Program-made: the position numbers and the translations under genes
The notes under the pieces: model-generated
Told to the model about the DNA's origin: nothing
The model's input: the letters and a program-made list of their open reading frames with translations, nothing else
The model's database searches: none
In this document: one piece after another, positions 10,002 through 18,737 of the stretch
Layout of the letters: the number at the start of each line of letters is the position of its first letter
Position numbering within the stretch: the stretch's first letter is position 1
Assembly (NCBI GenBank): GCA_019112625.1
Contig: DXIW01000013.1
Coordinates: forward strand, 32,960-96,959
Reading direction: 5' to 3'
DNA: 64,000 nt
Source of the DNA: Candidatus Acutalibacter stercorigallinarum
Lineage (GTDB): Bacteria; Bacillota; Clostridia; Oscillospirales; Acutalibacteraceae

Positions 10002-10032
10002 AAAGAGCCCTGGCGGTTTGCCAGGGCTCTTT
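10002..10032. terminator. Bidirectional terminator between tRNA-Cys and the XerC-like gene
   Basis: AAAGAGCCCTGGC-GGTTT-GCCAGGGCTCTTT. Confidence 0.9.
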
Positions 10033-10039
10033 CGTTTTA

Positions 10040-11062
10040 TTATGAATCTTCGGCCGGGCCGGAGGGGTCCGGCTTTTTCTTTTCCTGGCTGGGGGTCACC
10101 TTGGACAGGGGGTTCGCGTTGATGGCGGACTCCATCTGGGTGCTGGAGGTGTGGGTGTAGATCTCGGTGGTGCCCAGGTTGGCGTGGCCCAGGATGTCCT
10201 GGAGGACACGGATGTCCACGTTGCCGTAGCGGTACATGAGGGTGGCGGCGGTGTGGCGCAGCTTGTGCACGGAATAGCCGGGGCCGCTGAGGCCGATTTT
10301 CTCCAGGTATTTTTTGACCAGGTGCTGGACGGTTTTGGGGCTGATGCGCTTGCCGCGGTTGCTGAGGAACAGGGCGTTGCGGTCGATGACGCCGTCCTTG
10401 GGGCGGACCGCCAGGTAGGCGGCGATGGAATCGAGACAGGCCTGGTTGAGGTAGACGATGCGCTCTTTGTTGCCCTTGCCCAGGATGCGCAGGGTGTTGT
10501 TGTTGCGGATTACGTCGTTGAGGTCGATGCCCACCAGCTCGGAGAGGCGCATGCCGCAGTTGAGGAACAGGGTGAGGATGCACCGGTCCCGCTGGGCGTC
10601 CGGGCCGTCCACGGCGTTTAAGAGTTCGATACTTTGTTCGAGGGATAGGAAATGGGGAAGGGCCTTGGCTTTTTTGGGCGGGGTCAGGTTTTCCGTGGGG
10701 TCCTCGTCCAGCAGTTTTTCGTGGGCGGTGAGATAGTGGAAAAAGGATTTGAGGGACGTGGCCTTCCGCTGGCGGGTGGAGCTGATATTATTGCGCTCGT
10801 CCGCGATGAAGTTCATAAACTCGAAGATCTCGTAGGAGGACACGGCGCGGAGGGACTCCAGGTCCAGGTCGCGGACAGTGATCTCGTCCTGGGGCGCATC
10901 GGCAGCCACCAGGCCCCGGTTGATTTTTAAGAAGCGGAAAAAGGTGCGCAGGTCCAGACAGTATTCGTCCACGGTTTTGGGCGACAGGCCGCGGACATTC
11001 CGCAGGTACATGGCGTATTGCTGGGCCAGCTGCGGCATTTCATCTTTGATGGAAAAGCTCAT
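10040..11062 (-). CDS. Tyrosine recombinase, XerC-like
   Basis: SAM-like N-terminal domain; catalytic set R (GMRLSEL), K, HKLRHTAATLMYR, GHANLGTTEIYTH. Confidence 0.92.
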   Translation of the reverse strand: MSFSIKDEMPQLAQQYAMYLRNVRGLSPKTVDEYCLDLRTFFRFLKINRGLVAADAPQDEITVRDLDLESLRAVSSYEIFEFMNFIADERNNISSTRQRKATSLKSFFHYLTAHEKLLDEDPTENLTPPKKAKALPHFLSLEQSIELLNAVDGPDAQRDRCILTLFLNCGMRLSELVGIDLNDVIRNNNTLRILGKGNKERIVYLNQACLDSIAAYLAVRPKDGVIDRNALFLSNRGKRISPKTVQHLVKKYLEKIGLSGPGYSVHKLRHTAATLMYRYGNVDIRVLQDILGHANLGTTEIYTHTSSTQMESAINANPLSKVTPSQEKKKPDPSGPAEDS

Positions 11063-11087
11063 GGCGGTTTTCTGCGATCCTCCCCTG

Positions 11088-11117
11088 AATTATACAAAAT
11101 ATTGATTTTGTATAATT
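11088..11117. promoter_or_regulatory. Perfect palindrome upstream of the recombinase gene, overlapping TATAAT on both strands
   Basis: AATTATACAAAAT-ATTG-ATTTTGTATAATT, 13-bp perfect arms. Confidence 0.75.
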
Positions 11118-11623
11118 ACGGTTTTTTCTTTTCCGGGGAGCGGACAGGGCTCCCCTGGGCGGTGCGGCGGTTCTGTTTTTGGCAGGGCTTGTTTTACAAC
11201 GGGCAGTTGCCATCCAATCCCTGCATGACAGGAATGCGGTTTTGCCGGCGTGCCCTCTCGGGTACGGCGTTTGGGTTTCTGGCGGCGGGTGTGGACTGGA
11301 TGGTTTTGTGTTCCGGTTTGCTGTGGTGTACGGTTTTGTGGTGCTGGGCGCGGGAAAAAATCCGTTTCCAGCGTTTTCTCGTGTTCCCCTGGTACCGTAG
11401 GTCATTCCGCCGGCGCTGGATGGCTGGATTTTAGCTGGGTTTGGGTTCAGCCCGGGAAATCCCCGGTGTGGTGCTGGACCGGGAAGTCGGACAGCGGCTG
11501 GGGCTTGGGGCCGGCTTCGTTTCCTGCTCCCCTGGAGCTTCGGCTGGGCCTTGCCCGGCATATCTGCGCGGGAGCTGGCTGAGGCTGTTTGAGTGTTTTG
11601 CGGGGCTGGGAAAAAACCAGCGG

Positions 11624-11657
11624 AATCGAACAAAATTTCAAATCGAACAAAACTTCG
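11624..11657. repeat. Two tandem 17-bp direct repeats containing LexA-box-like CGAAC-N4-TTC
   Basis: AATCGAACAAAATTTCA / AATCGAACAAAACTTCG (15/17 identical). Confidence 0.75.
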
Positions 11658-11663
11658 AAAAGG

Positions 11664-13037
11664 TTAGGTGGAGGCCTCGAAGGCGTCCCGGATGTTCCGG
11701 GCGCCGATGACCTCCACCCCCTCGCATTTGGAGGCGGAGAGGTTCTTCAGGCCGTGGTAGGGCACCACGCACCGGGTGAAGCCCAGGCGGGCGGCCTCGG
11801 CGATGCGCAGGTCGCTGTGGCTGACGCTGCGCAGCTCCCCGGTGAGGCCGATCTCCCCGAACACCACGGTGTCCTCCCGCACGGGCTTGTCCTTCAGGCT
11901 GGAGATGAGGGCCACGGCCACGGCCAGGTCCACGGAGGGCTCGTCCAGCCGCAGGCCCCCCACCACGTTCACGTAGGAGTCCAGGTTGGAGAAGTAGTAC
12001 CCGGCCCGCTTTTCCAGCACGGCCAGGATGAGGGCCATGCGGTTATAGTCGAAGCCGGTGGCCATGCGCCGGGGCGTGCCGAAGCCGGAGGTGGTGGCCA
12101 GGCCCTGGATCTCCGCCAGGAGGGGCCGGGTGCCCTCCATCACGGCGGTGACACAGGTGCCGGAGGCGTCTTTGGGACGGCCGGAGAGCATGGCCTGGGA
12201 GGGGTTTTCCACCTGCTTGAGGCCGTGGTCCCCCATGTCGAACACGCCGATCTCGTTGGTGGAGCCGTAGCGGTTCTTCACCGCCCGGAGGATGCGGTAG
12301 GTCATCTGGCGGTCGCCCTCGAAGTAGAGCACCGCGTCCACGATGTGCTCCAGGACCTTGGGCCCGGCGATGGCGCCGTCCTTGTTCACGTGGCCCACGA
12401 TGAGGATGGGGATGTCCAGGGATTTGGCGCAGCGCATCATCAGGTTGGTGCACTCCCGCACCTGGGTGACGCTGCCCGGCGAGGAGGTGAGGTCGGTGTG
12501 GTTCATGGTCTGGATGGAGTCGATCATCACCAGGTCGGGCTTTTCCGTGCGGATGTGTTCCGCCACCAGCTGGGCGTCGGTCTCGGTGAGGATGAGGAGG
12601 TTGGGGCTCTGCACCCCCAGGCGGCTGGCCCGCAGCTTGATCTGCCTTGCGCTCTCCTCCCCGGAGACGTAGAGCACCCGCAGGCTTTGGCCCAGGTATT
12701 CGCAGATCTGCAGGAGGATGGTGGACTTGCCGATGCCCGGGTCGCCGCTGATGAGCACCAGGGAGCCCTTGACGATGCCGCCCCCCAGCACCCGGTCCAG
12801 CTCGGAGAGGCCGGTGTGGTACCGCTGCTCGTCGGCGGTGCTGATCTCGTTGATGGGCACAGCGTGGGAGATGACCCCCGCGGGCCGGGCCCCGGTGCCC
12901 CGCTGGGGCAGGGCGGGCTCCTTTACCGCTTCCTCCATGGTGTTCCACTCCCCGCAGCCGGGGCACTTCCCCAGCCATTTGGGGGACTCGAACCCGCACT
13001 GGCTGCACTGATAGATGATCTTGCTCTTCCCTGGCAT
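11664..13037 (-). CDS. radA: DNA repair protein RadA
   Basis: Zn finger YQCSQCGFESPKWLGKCPGCGEWNT, Walker A GDPGIGKST, KNRYG motif. Confidence 0.97.
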   Translation of the reverse strand: MPGKSKIIYQCSQCGFESPKWLGKCPGCGEWNTMEEAVKEPALPQRGTGARPAGVISHAVPINEISTADEQRYHTGLSELDRVLGGGIVKGSLVLISGDPGIGKSTILLQICEYLGQSLRVLYVSGEESARQIKLRASRLGVQSPNLLILTETDAQLVAEHIRTEKPDLVMIDSIQTMNHTDLTSSPGSVTQVRECTNLMMRCAKSLDIPILIVGHVNKDGAIAGPKVLEHIVDAVLYFEGDRQMTYRILRAVKNRYGSTNEIGVFDMGDHGLKQVENPSQAMLSGRPKDASGTCVTAVMEGTRPLLAEIQGLATTSGFGTPRRMATGFDYNRMALILAVLEKRAGYYFSNLDSYVNVVGGLRLDEPSVDLAVAVALISSLKDKPVREDTVVFGEIGLTGELRSVSHSDLRIAEAARLGFTRCVVPYHGLKNLSASKCEGVEVIGARNIRDAFEAST

Positions 13038-13089
13038 AGGCTTTCCCCGTCCCTTGGTGTAGATTTCTTTTTTATATTATAGCATATAC

Positions 13090-13815
13090 TCAGCCGTTTG
13101 CCAAACTTTCGTTTGCGGGGGTGTCCTTTAAGTAGCGGACAAGGCCGTTATAGATGGCCTGGGCCATCTGCTTTTGGTAGTCTGGGTCCGCCAGGGCTGC
13201 CGCTTCTTCCGGATTGGAGAGGAAGCCGCACTCCACCAGCACGGCGGGGACCTGGCACTGCTCCAAGAGGTAGACGCCCTCCCCCACCTTGTTCTGGCGG
13301 GTGTTCTCCGGCTGGAGGGTTTCTGTGATGCTGGCCCGGATGGCCTCGGCCAGGGCCTCGCCGCGGGGGTCGTTGGCGGAGTAGAACACCTGGGCCCCGC
13401 TGTACTGGCTTTCGGTGAAGAAGTTCTGGTGGATGCTGAGGAGGACGCAGCCGCCGCTTTCCTCCACCAGGCGCAGGCGCTGCTGCAGGTCGGACCGCTT
13501 GCGCTGGGCCACGGTGGGAAGGTTTTGGTCGGCGAGGTCGGTGTCCCAGTCCCGCACCATGACCACCTCAAACTGGTGCTGCTCCAGCAGGCGCTGCAAT
13601 TCCAGGGCGATGGCCAGGTTGATGTCTTTTTCCAGCTCCCCGTGGACGCCGGTGGCGCCGCCGTCCTCCCCGCCGTGGCCGGCGTCCACCACCACGGTGC
13701 CCTTTTTCTCAAAAAAATCGGCGTGAAAGGCCACCACGCCGAAGGCCCGCATGGTCTGCGCCCCGAACAGCGCCAGGGCCGCAAAAAACAAAAGCCAGGC
13801 CGCGTATCGCTTCAC
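13090..13815 (-). CDS. cwlD: N-acetylmuramoyl-L-alanine amidase, CwlD-like (Amidase_3)
   Basis: VVVDAGHGGEDGGATG, LLSIHQNFF, VPAVLVECGFLSN. Confidence 0.85.
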   Translation of the reverse strand: MKRYAAWLLFFAALALFGAQTMRAFGVVAFHADFFEKKGTVVVDAGHGGEDGGATGVHGELEKDINLAIALELQRLLEQHQFEVVMVRDWDTDLADQNLPTVAQRKRSDLQQRLRLVEESGGCVLLSIHQNFFTESQYSGAQVFYSANDPRGEALAEAIRASITETLQPENTRQNKVGEGVYLLEQCQVPAVLVECGFLSNPEEAAALADPDYQKQMAQAIYNGLVRYLKDTPANESLANG

Positions 13816-13949
13816 ATAGGTCCCCCCCTCTCTGCTTTTAGGCTTATGCCCCGGAATTTTTGCCTATTCTTCCTTTTCAAAAAACCTTTGCCATGGTATA
13901 ATGAGAGATAATTTACGCAAACGTCTTTGCAAGAGGGAGTTGGGATAGC

Positions 13950-14810
13950 ATGAAGATCAAAGAGCTGCTGGACCGGGACCAGATCACCTTTTCCTGCGAG
14001 ATCTTCCCGCCCAAGAAAGAGCTGGCCTTCAGCGGCATCCACCAGGTGGTGGACCAGATCCAGGCGCTGGAGCCGGCGTTTATCAGCGTGACCTATGGGG
14101 CCGGGGGCAGCACGTCGAAAAAGACGGTGGAGGTGGCCTCCTACATCCAGGACACCCACCACATCCCCGCCCTGGCCCACCTGACCTGCTGCGATTCCAC
14201 CCGGGAGGACATCCGGGAGCGGCTGGCCCAGCTGAAGGAGCGGGGCATTGAGAACATTCTGGCCCTGCGGGGGGACAAGCCCAAGGATTTTGTGGGGGGC
14301 GGACCCTACACCTATGCCATCGACCTGATTCGGGACATCAAGAGCCAGGGGGATTTCTGCATTGGCGGGGCCTGCTACCCCGAGGGCCACGTGGAGTGCG
14401 AGCACAAGGAGCAGGACATCGGGTTTTTGAAGGAGAAGGTGGAGGCCGGGTGCGACTTCCTCACCACCCAGATGTTCTTCGACAACAACGTGTACTATAA
14501 CTTCCTGTACCGGGTGCTGGCCGCGGGCATCCAGGTACCGGTGATCCCCGGCATCATGCCGGTCATCAACGCCAAGCAGATCAAGCGCAGCTGCGAGCTC
14601 TCCGGCACGGTGCTGCCGCCCCGCTTCAAGGCCATCGCCGACAAGTTCTCCGACGACCCCCTGGCCATGGAGCAGGCGGGCATCGCCTATGCCACGGAGC
14701 AGATCATCGACCTGATCGCCAACGGGGTGAAGTACGTGCACCTGTACACCATGAACCGGCCCCAGACCGCGGCGCGGATCGTGGAGAACCTGAGCCATAT
14801 TTTGAAATGA
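13950..14810 (+). CDS. metF: 5,10-methylenetetrahydrofolate reductase
   Basis: FSCEIFPPKKE, GGDKPKDF, TTQMFFDN motifs. Confidence 0.94.
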   Translation: MKIKELLDRDQITFSCEIFPPKKELAFSGIHQVVDQIQALEPAFISVTYGAGGSTSKKTVEVASYIQDTHHIPALAHLTCCDSTREDIRERLAQLKERGIENILALRGDKPKDFVGGGPYTYAIDLIRDIKSQGDFCIGGACYPEGHVECEHKEQDIGFLKEKVEAGCDFLTTQMFFDNNVYYNFLYRVLAAGIQVPVIPGIMPVINAKQIKRSCELSGTVLPPRFKAIADKFSDDPLAMEQAGIAYATEQIIDLIANGVKYVHLYTMNRPQTAARIVENLSHILK

Positions 14811-15463
14811 GGGGGCTGTGGGACAAGGAGGAGGTCCTCCGGTATTTGGGGGCCTCCCGCAGCGACACGGCCCTGGACGGGATGATCGCCAGGGCCCAAG
14901 AGGAGATCGAGAGGGCCAGCCAGCCCAGGCAGGCCTGCCGGTTGTTCCCCATCCAGGTGGAGGAAAGCGGCGTCACCATAGGAGGTACGAGGCTTCCGGG
15001 CGGCTCCCTGGCCGCCCATTTGCAGGGGTGCCGGGAGGCGTATCTCTTCGCCTTTACGTTGGGGCCGGGGGTGGACCGGGTGATAAAGCGGTACACGGTG
15101 ACGGAGATGCCCCTGGTGCCGGTGCTCCAGGCCTGTGCCGCCGCCTGGACCGAGGCCCTGGCCGACCAGGCCCAGACACGGCTGGAGGCCGAGGCAAAGG
15201 AGCGGGGCCTGTACCTGCGGCCCCGGTACAGCCCGGGCTACGGGGACTTTCCCCTGACGGCACAGCGCTTTTTGTTCGACGCCCTGGAGGTGACCAAGCG
15301 CACGGGCATCACCCTGACGGAGGGCTGCCTGATGCTCCCCAGCAAATCCATCACCGCGGTGATCGGCCTTTCCCCCGACCCGTCCCTCTGCCACGTGGGG
15401 CGGTGTATGAGCTGCACCGCCCAAAACTGCCCTTTTCGGAAAAAGGAGACTTCCCATGAATGA
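14807..15463 (+). CDS. Methionine synthase reactivation (B12-dependent activation) domain protein
   Basis: RPRYSPGYGDFPL and C-terminal CHVGRCMSCTAQNCPF; overlaps metF stop and metH start. Confidence 0.88.
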   Translation: MRGLWDKEEVLRYLGASRSDTALDGMIARAQEEIERASQPRQACRLFPIQVEESGVTIGGTRLPGGSLAAHLQGCREAYLFAFTLGPGVDRVIKRYTVTEMPLVPVLQACAAAWTEALADQAQTRLEAEAKERGLYLRPRYSPGYGDFPLTAQRFLFDALEVTKRTGITLTEGCLMLPSKSITAVIGLSPDPSLCHVGRCMSCTAQNCPFRKKETSHE

Positions 15464-17834
15464 GATCTTGCAGAATTTAGGTTCCCGGCTGGTATTTTTC
15501 GACGGCGCCATGGGCACGCAGCTCCAGGCCAAGGGCCTGCCCCCCGGCTATGCCCCGGAGCTGTGGAATTTGGAACAGCCGGAGACCATCCGGGCCGTAC
15601 ATACCGCCTATCTGGAGGCCGGGGCCCAGGTGCTGAAGAGCAATACCTTTGGGGCCAATCCCATCAAGTGCCGGGAGCTGGGGGTGTCCGCCGCCCAGCT
15701 GGTGGCCGCCGGGGTGGCCCTGGCCCGGGAGGCTGCGGCGCAGTCGGGGAAACAGGCCGCGGTGGCGCTGGACATGGGCCCTACAGGGAAGCTGCTGGCC
15801 CCCATGGGGGACCTGCCCTTTGAGGAGGCTGTGGCCGCCTTTGGGGAGATGGTGGAGGCGGGGGCTGCCGCCGGAGCGGACTGCGTGCTCATCGAGACCA
15901 TGAGCGACCTGTACGAGGTGAAGGCCGCGGTGCTGGCGGCGAAGGAGCGCGCCAGCCTGCCGGTGTACGTCACCATGACCTTTGACGAGACCGGGAAGCT
16001 GCTGACCGGGGGGAGCCTGGAGGCTGCCGTGGCCGTGCTGGAGGGCCTGGGGGTGGACGCATTGGGCCTCAACTGCGGGCTGGGGCCTAAGCAGATGCTG
16101 GGCCTGACCAGGCGGCTGGCGGGGCTGTCCTCCCTGCCGGTGATTGTGAACCCCAACGCGGGGCTGCCCACCCAGCGGGAGGGCAGGACCTGCTATGACG
16201 TGGGGCCGGAGGAATTCGGGACGCTTATGGCGGAGATTGTACAGGCCGGGGCCCAGGCGGTGGGGGGCTGCTGCGGCACCACCCCGGAACACCTGGCCCA
16301 GGTGGTGGAGAGCTGCTCTCCCCTCCCCTGCCCGCCGGTGCCCCGGTGGGAGCGGACGGTGGTGGCCTCGGGCATCCAGGCGGTGGAGTTTGGCGGGAAG
16401 CCGGTGCTCATCGGGGAGCGGATCAACCCTACGGGGAAGTCGCGGCTGAAGCAGGCTTTGCGGGAGAAGGACATGGCCTACCTGCTGGGGGAGGGCATCG
16501 CCCAGCAGGACGCGGGGGCCCATGTGCTGGACGTGAACGTGGGCCTGCCGGAGATCGATGAGCCCAGCCTGATGTGCCAGGTGATCGGGGAGCTGCAAGG
16601 GGTGTCCCCTCTCCCCCTGCAGATTGACACCGCCGACCCGGAGACCATGGAGCGGGCCATGCGGCTGTATAACGGCAAAGCGCTGGTGAACTCCGTCACC
16701 GCCAAAGAGGCGTCCATGGAGGCTATCTTCCCCCTGGTGAAGCGCTATGGCGGCGTGGTGGTGGGGCTCACCATCACCGAGGAGGGCATCCCCCAGACGG
16801 CCCAGGGAAGGCTGGAGGCCGCCCGGCGCATTGTGGAGACCGCGGGGCGCTATGGCATTTCCAGGAAGGACATTATCATCGACCCCTTGACCATGGCGGT
16901 GAGCGCCGGGCAGGACGCGGCGAAAGTCACCCTGGAGGCATTGTCCCTCATCAAAAAGGAGCTGGGGGTGGCGGTGTCCCTGGGAGTGTCCAACGTGTCC
17001 TTCGGCCTGCCCCAGCGGGAGAACGTGACCTGCGCTTTCTTCCTCATGGCGCTGCAGGCCGGGCTGGACGGGGCCATTATGAATCCCAAATCGGAGGCCA
17101 TGATGCGGGCGTACCGGTCCTTCTGTGTGCTGGCGGGGTTTGACGAGAACTGCATGGAATATATCGCCGCCTACGGCCAGGAGCAGGCCGTCCCGGCCCC
17201 AAAGGCCAGCCAGGCATACACCCTGGGGGAGGCCATTGAAAAGGGGCTGAAGGACCAGGCCTACCAGGCGGCACAGCGGCTGGGCGAGAGCTGTGCCGGG
17301 CTGGAGATTATCAACGGGGAGATTGTGCCGGCGCTGGACCGGGTGGGCAAGCGGTTTGAGGAAAAGACCCTGTTTTTGCCCCAGCTGCTGATGAGCGCCG
17401 AGGCGGCCAAGGCGGCCTTTGACGCGGTGAAGAGCCGCCTGGGCGGCGAGGGCTCGGGCCAGCGGGGGCTTACTGTGGTGCTGGCCACGGTGAAGGGGGA
17501 TGTCCACGACATCGGGAAGAACATTGTGAAGGTGCTGCTGGAGAACTACGGCTTCCCGGTCATCGACCTGGGGAAGGATGTGGCCCCGGAAGCGGTGCTG
17601 CGGGCCGTACAGGAAAAAGGCGCCGGCCTGGTGGGCCTGAGCGCCTTGATGACCACCACGGTGGCCGCTATGGGAGAGACCATCGCATTGCTGCGGCGGG
17701 AGGCCCCGGGCTGCAAGGTGATGGTGGGGGGAGCGGTGCTCACCCAGGAGTACGCCGACCAGATCGGCGCGGATTTTTACGGCCCGGACGCCATGGCTTC
17801 GGTGCGGTACGCGGTGGGGCTGGAGCAAGGCTAA
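15456..17834 (+). CDS. metH: Cobalamin-dependent methionine synthase (Hcy, pterin and B12 domains; no activation domain)
   Basis: FFDGAMGTQLQ, GGCCGTTPEH, B12-binding DVHDIGKNIV. Confidence 0.95.
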   Translation: MNEILQNLGSRLVFFDGAMGTQLQAKGLPPGYAPELWNLEQPETIRAVHTAYLEAGAQVLKSNTFGANPIKCRELGVSAAQLVAAGVALAREAAAQSGKQAAVALDMGPTGKLLAPMGDLPFEEAVAAFGEMVEAGAAAGADCVLIETMSDLYEVKAAVLAAKERASLPVYVTMTFDETGKLLTGGSLEAAVAVLEGLGVDALGLNCGLGPKQMLGLTRRLAGLSSLPVIVNPNAGLPTQREGRTCYDVGPEEFGTLMAEIVQAGAQAVGGCCGTTPEHLAQVVESCSPLPCPPVPRWERTVVASGIQAVEFGGKPVLIGERINPTGKSRLKQALREKDMAYLLGEGIAQQDAGAHVLDVNVGLPEIDEPSLMCQVIGELQGVSPLPLQIDTADPETMERAMRLYNGKALVNSVTAKEASMEAIFPLVKRYGGVVVGLTITEEGIPQTAQGRLEAARRIVETAGRYGISRKDIIIDPLTMAVSAGQDAAKVTLEALSLIKKELGVAVSLGVSNVSFGLPQRENVTCAFFLMALQAGLDGAIMNPKSEAMMRAYRSFCVLAGFDENCMEYIAAYGQEQAVPAPKASQAYTLGEAIEKGLKDQAYQAAQRLGESCAGLEIINGEIVPALDRVGKRFEEKTLFLPQLLMSAEAAKAAFDAVKSRLGGEGSGQRGLTVVLATVKGDVHDIGKNIVKVLLENYGFPVIDLGKDVAPEAVLRAVQEKGAGLVGLSALMTTTVAAMGETIALLRREAPGCKVMVGGAVLTQEYADQIGADFYGPDAMASVRYAVGLEQG

Positions 17835-17836
17835 AC

Positions 17837-18628
17837 TCAATACCAGTCCCCGGGGATCGCCTCCCCGCTGAGGAAAAGGTCCGGTTCCTTTTCCAGCAGC
17901 GCCGAGGCGATCCTCTCCATATCCCGGGCTTTGCCGTAGGCGCACAGGGCGTCGCCGAATTTGCCGTACCGGAGGGCGCCCAGCCGCCGGAAGGGGGCTT
18001 CCAGCTTGCCGTAGTTTTCGGACACGTCGCCCCCGGCCCGGTCCGCCGCCACGCAGTGGTGCCGGTGCATGGCCACGTGGTACTCCTCCCCCTGGGGGCC
18101 CAGGATGGTCAGGTCCTCGGTCCAGGGGGAGATACGGTCGGGGATGCCGGCCCACTCCTCCACCCCGTGGATAAAGGTGTTGGAGCGCAGGGAGCAGCCC
18201 AAAAACAGGATGGTGGCGTCCCGGTCCAGGAGCTTGCCCCAGCAGCCGGCGCGGGGCAAGGGGGTGGCGGCGTGCTCCTCTCCGGCGGTGTAGTCCACCG
18301 CGTCCCTCCCCAGGGCGGCCACGGAGTGGGTGGGGTGCAGGGAGCGCACCACCCCCGGCCGGTGGCGGAACAGCTCGGAGAGGATGCCCACGCAGCTGGG
18401 GTCACTGCGGGAGTCGTACACAGGGTGCTTCTTCCCCACCCTGTTCCAGGTGTGGGTGGGGAAGATCAACAGGCCGTCCCGGTAAAATTCGCTCCAGGCG
18501 TCCAGCACGGTGTGGGCCCCGCCCTCTACCGGGCCGATGGCCTTGCAGGAGGAGTGGATGAGCAGCGTCCCCGCGGGGTCCAGCCCCAGGGACCGGATGT
18601 CCCGCAGCAGGTCGTATTTGGTGTGCAC
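17837..18628 (-). CDS. Aminoglycoside N(3)-acetyltransferase (AAC(3)) family protein
   Basis: LLIHSSCKAIGPVEGG, FPTHTW, HPTHSVAALG motifs of the Antibiotic_NAT family. Confidence 0.85.
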   Translation of the reverse strand: MHTKYDLLRDIRSLGLDPAGTLLIHSSCKAIGPVEGGAHTVLDAWSEFYRDGLLIFPTHTWNRVGKKHPVYDSRSDPSCVGILSELFRHRPGVVRSLHPTHSVAALGRDAVDYTAGEEHAATPLPRAGCWGKLLDRDATILFLGCSLRSNTFIHGVEEWAGIPDRISPWTEDLTILGPQGEEYHVAMHRHHCVAADRAGGDVSENYGKLEAPFRRLGALRYGKFGDALCAYGKARDMERIASALLEKEPDLFLSGEAIPGDWY

Positions 18629-18689
18629 AGCGGCACCTCCTTTTTGATTTTCTCTATTGTACGGGAGAAACGGGAAAAAAGCAAGACAA

Positions 18690-18717
18690 AAGAGCCCCGG
18701 CGTGTGCCGGGGCTCTT
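18690..18717. terminator. Intergenic terminator hairpin
   Basis: AAGAGCCCCGGC-GTGT-GCCGGGGCTCTT. Confidence 0.85.
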
Positions 18718-18737
18718 CCCTGTATCTGGGCAGATTT

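Noticed and set aside
10040-11062. Recombinase as integrase of a genomic island at tRNA-Cys
   Set aside because: No attachment-site duplication seen, no phage/ICE genes, and radA/cwlD follow directly; Xer-type chromosomal protein is simpler.
11040-11633. 197-aa Pro/Ser-rich minus-strand ORF between recombinase and radA
   Set aside because: Only a TTG start, composition follows strand bias, overlaps the recombinase promoter and start. Kept as an orphan region rather than a CDS.
15477-18155. 892-aa minus-strand ORF antisense to metH
   Set aside because: Shadow ORF of a GC-rich coding region; translation is low complexity (G/H/P/R/L) and overlaps a clear metH.
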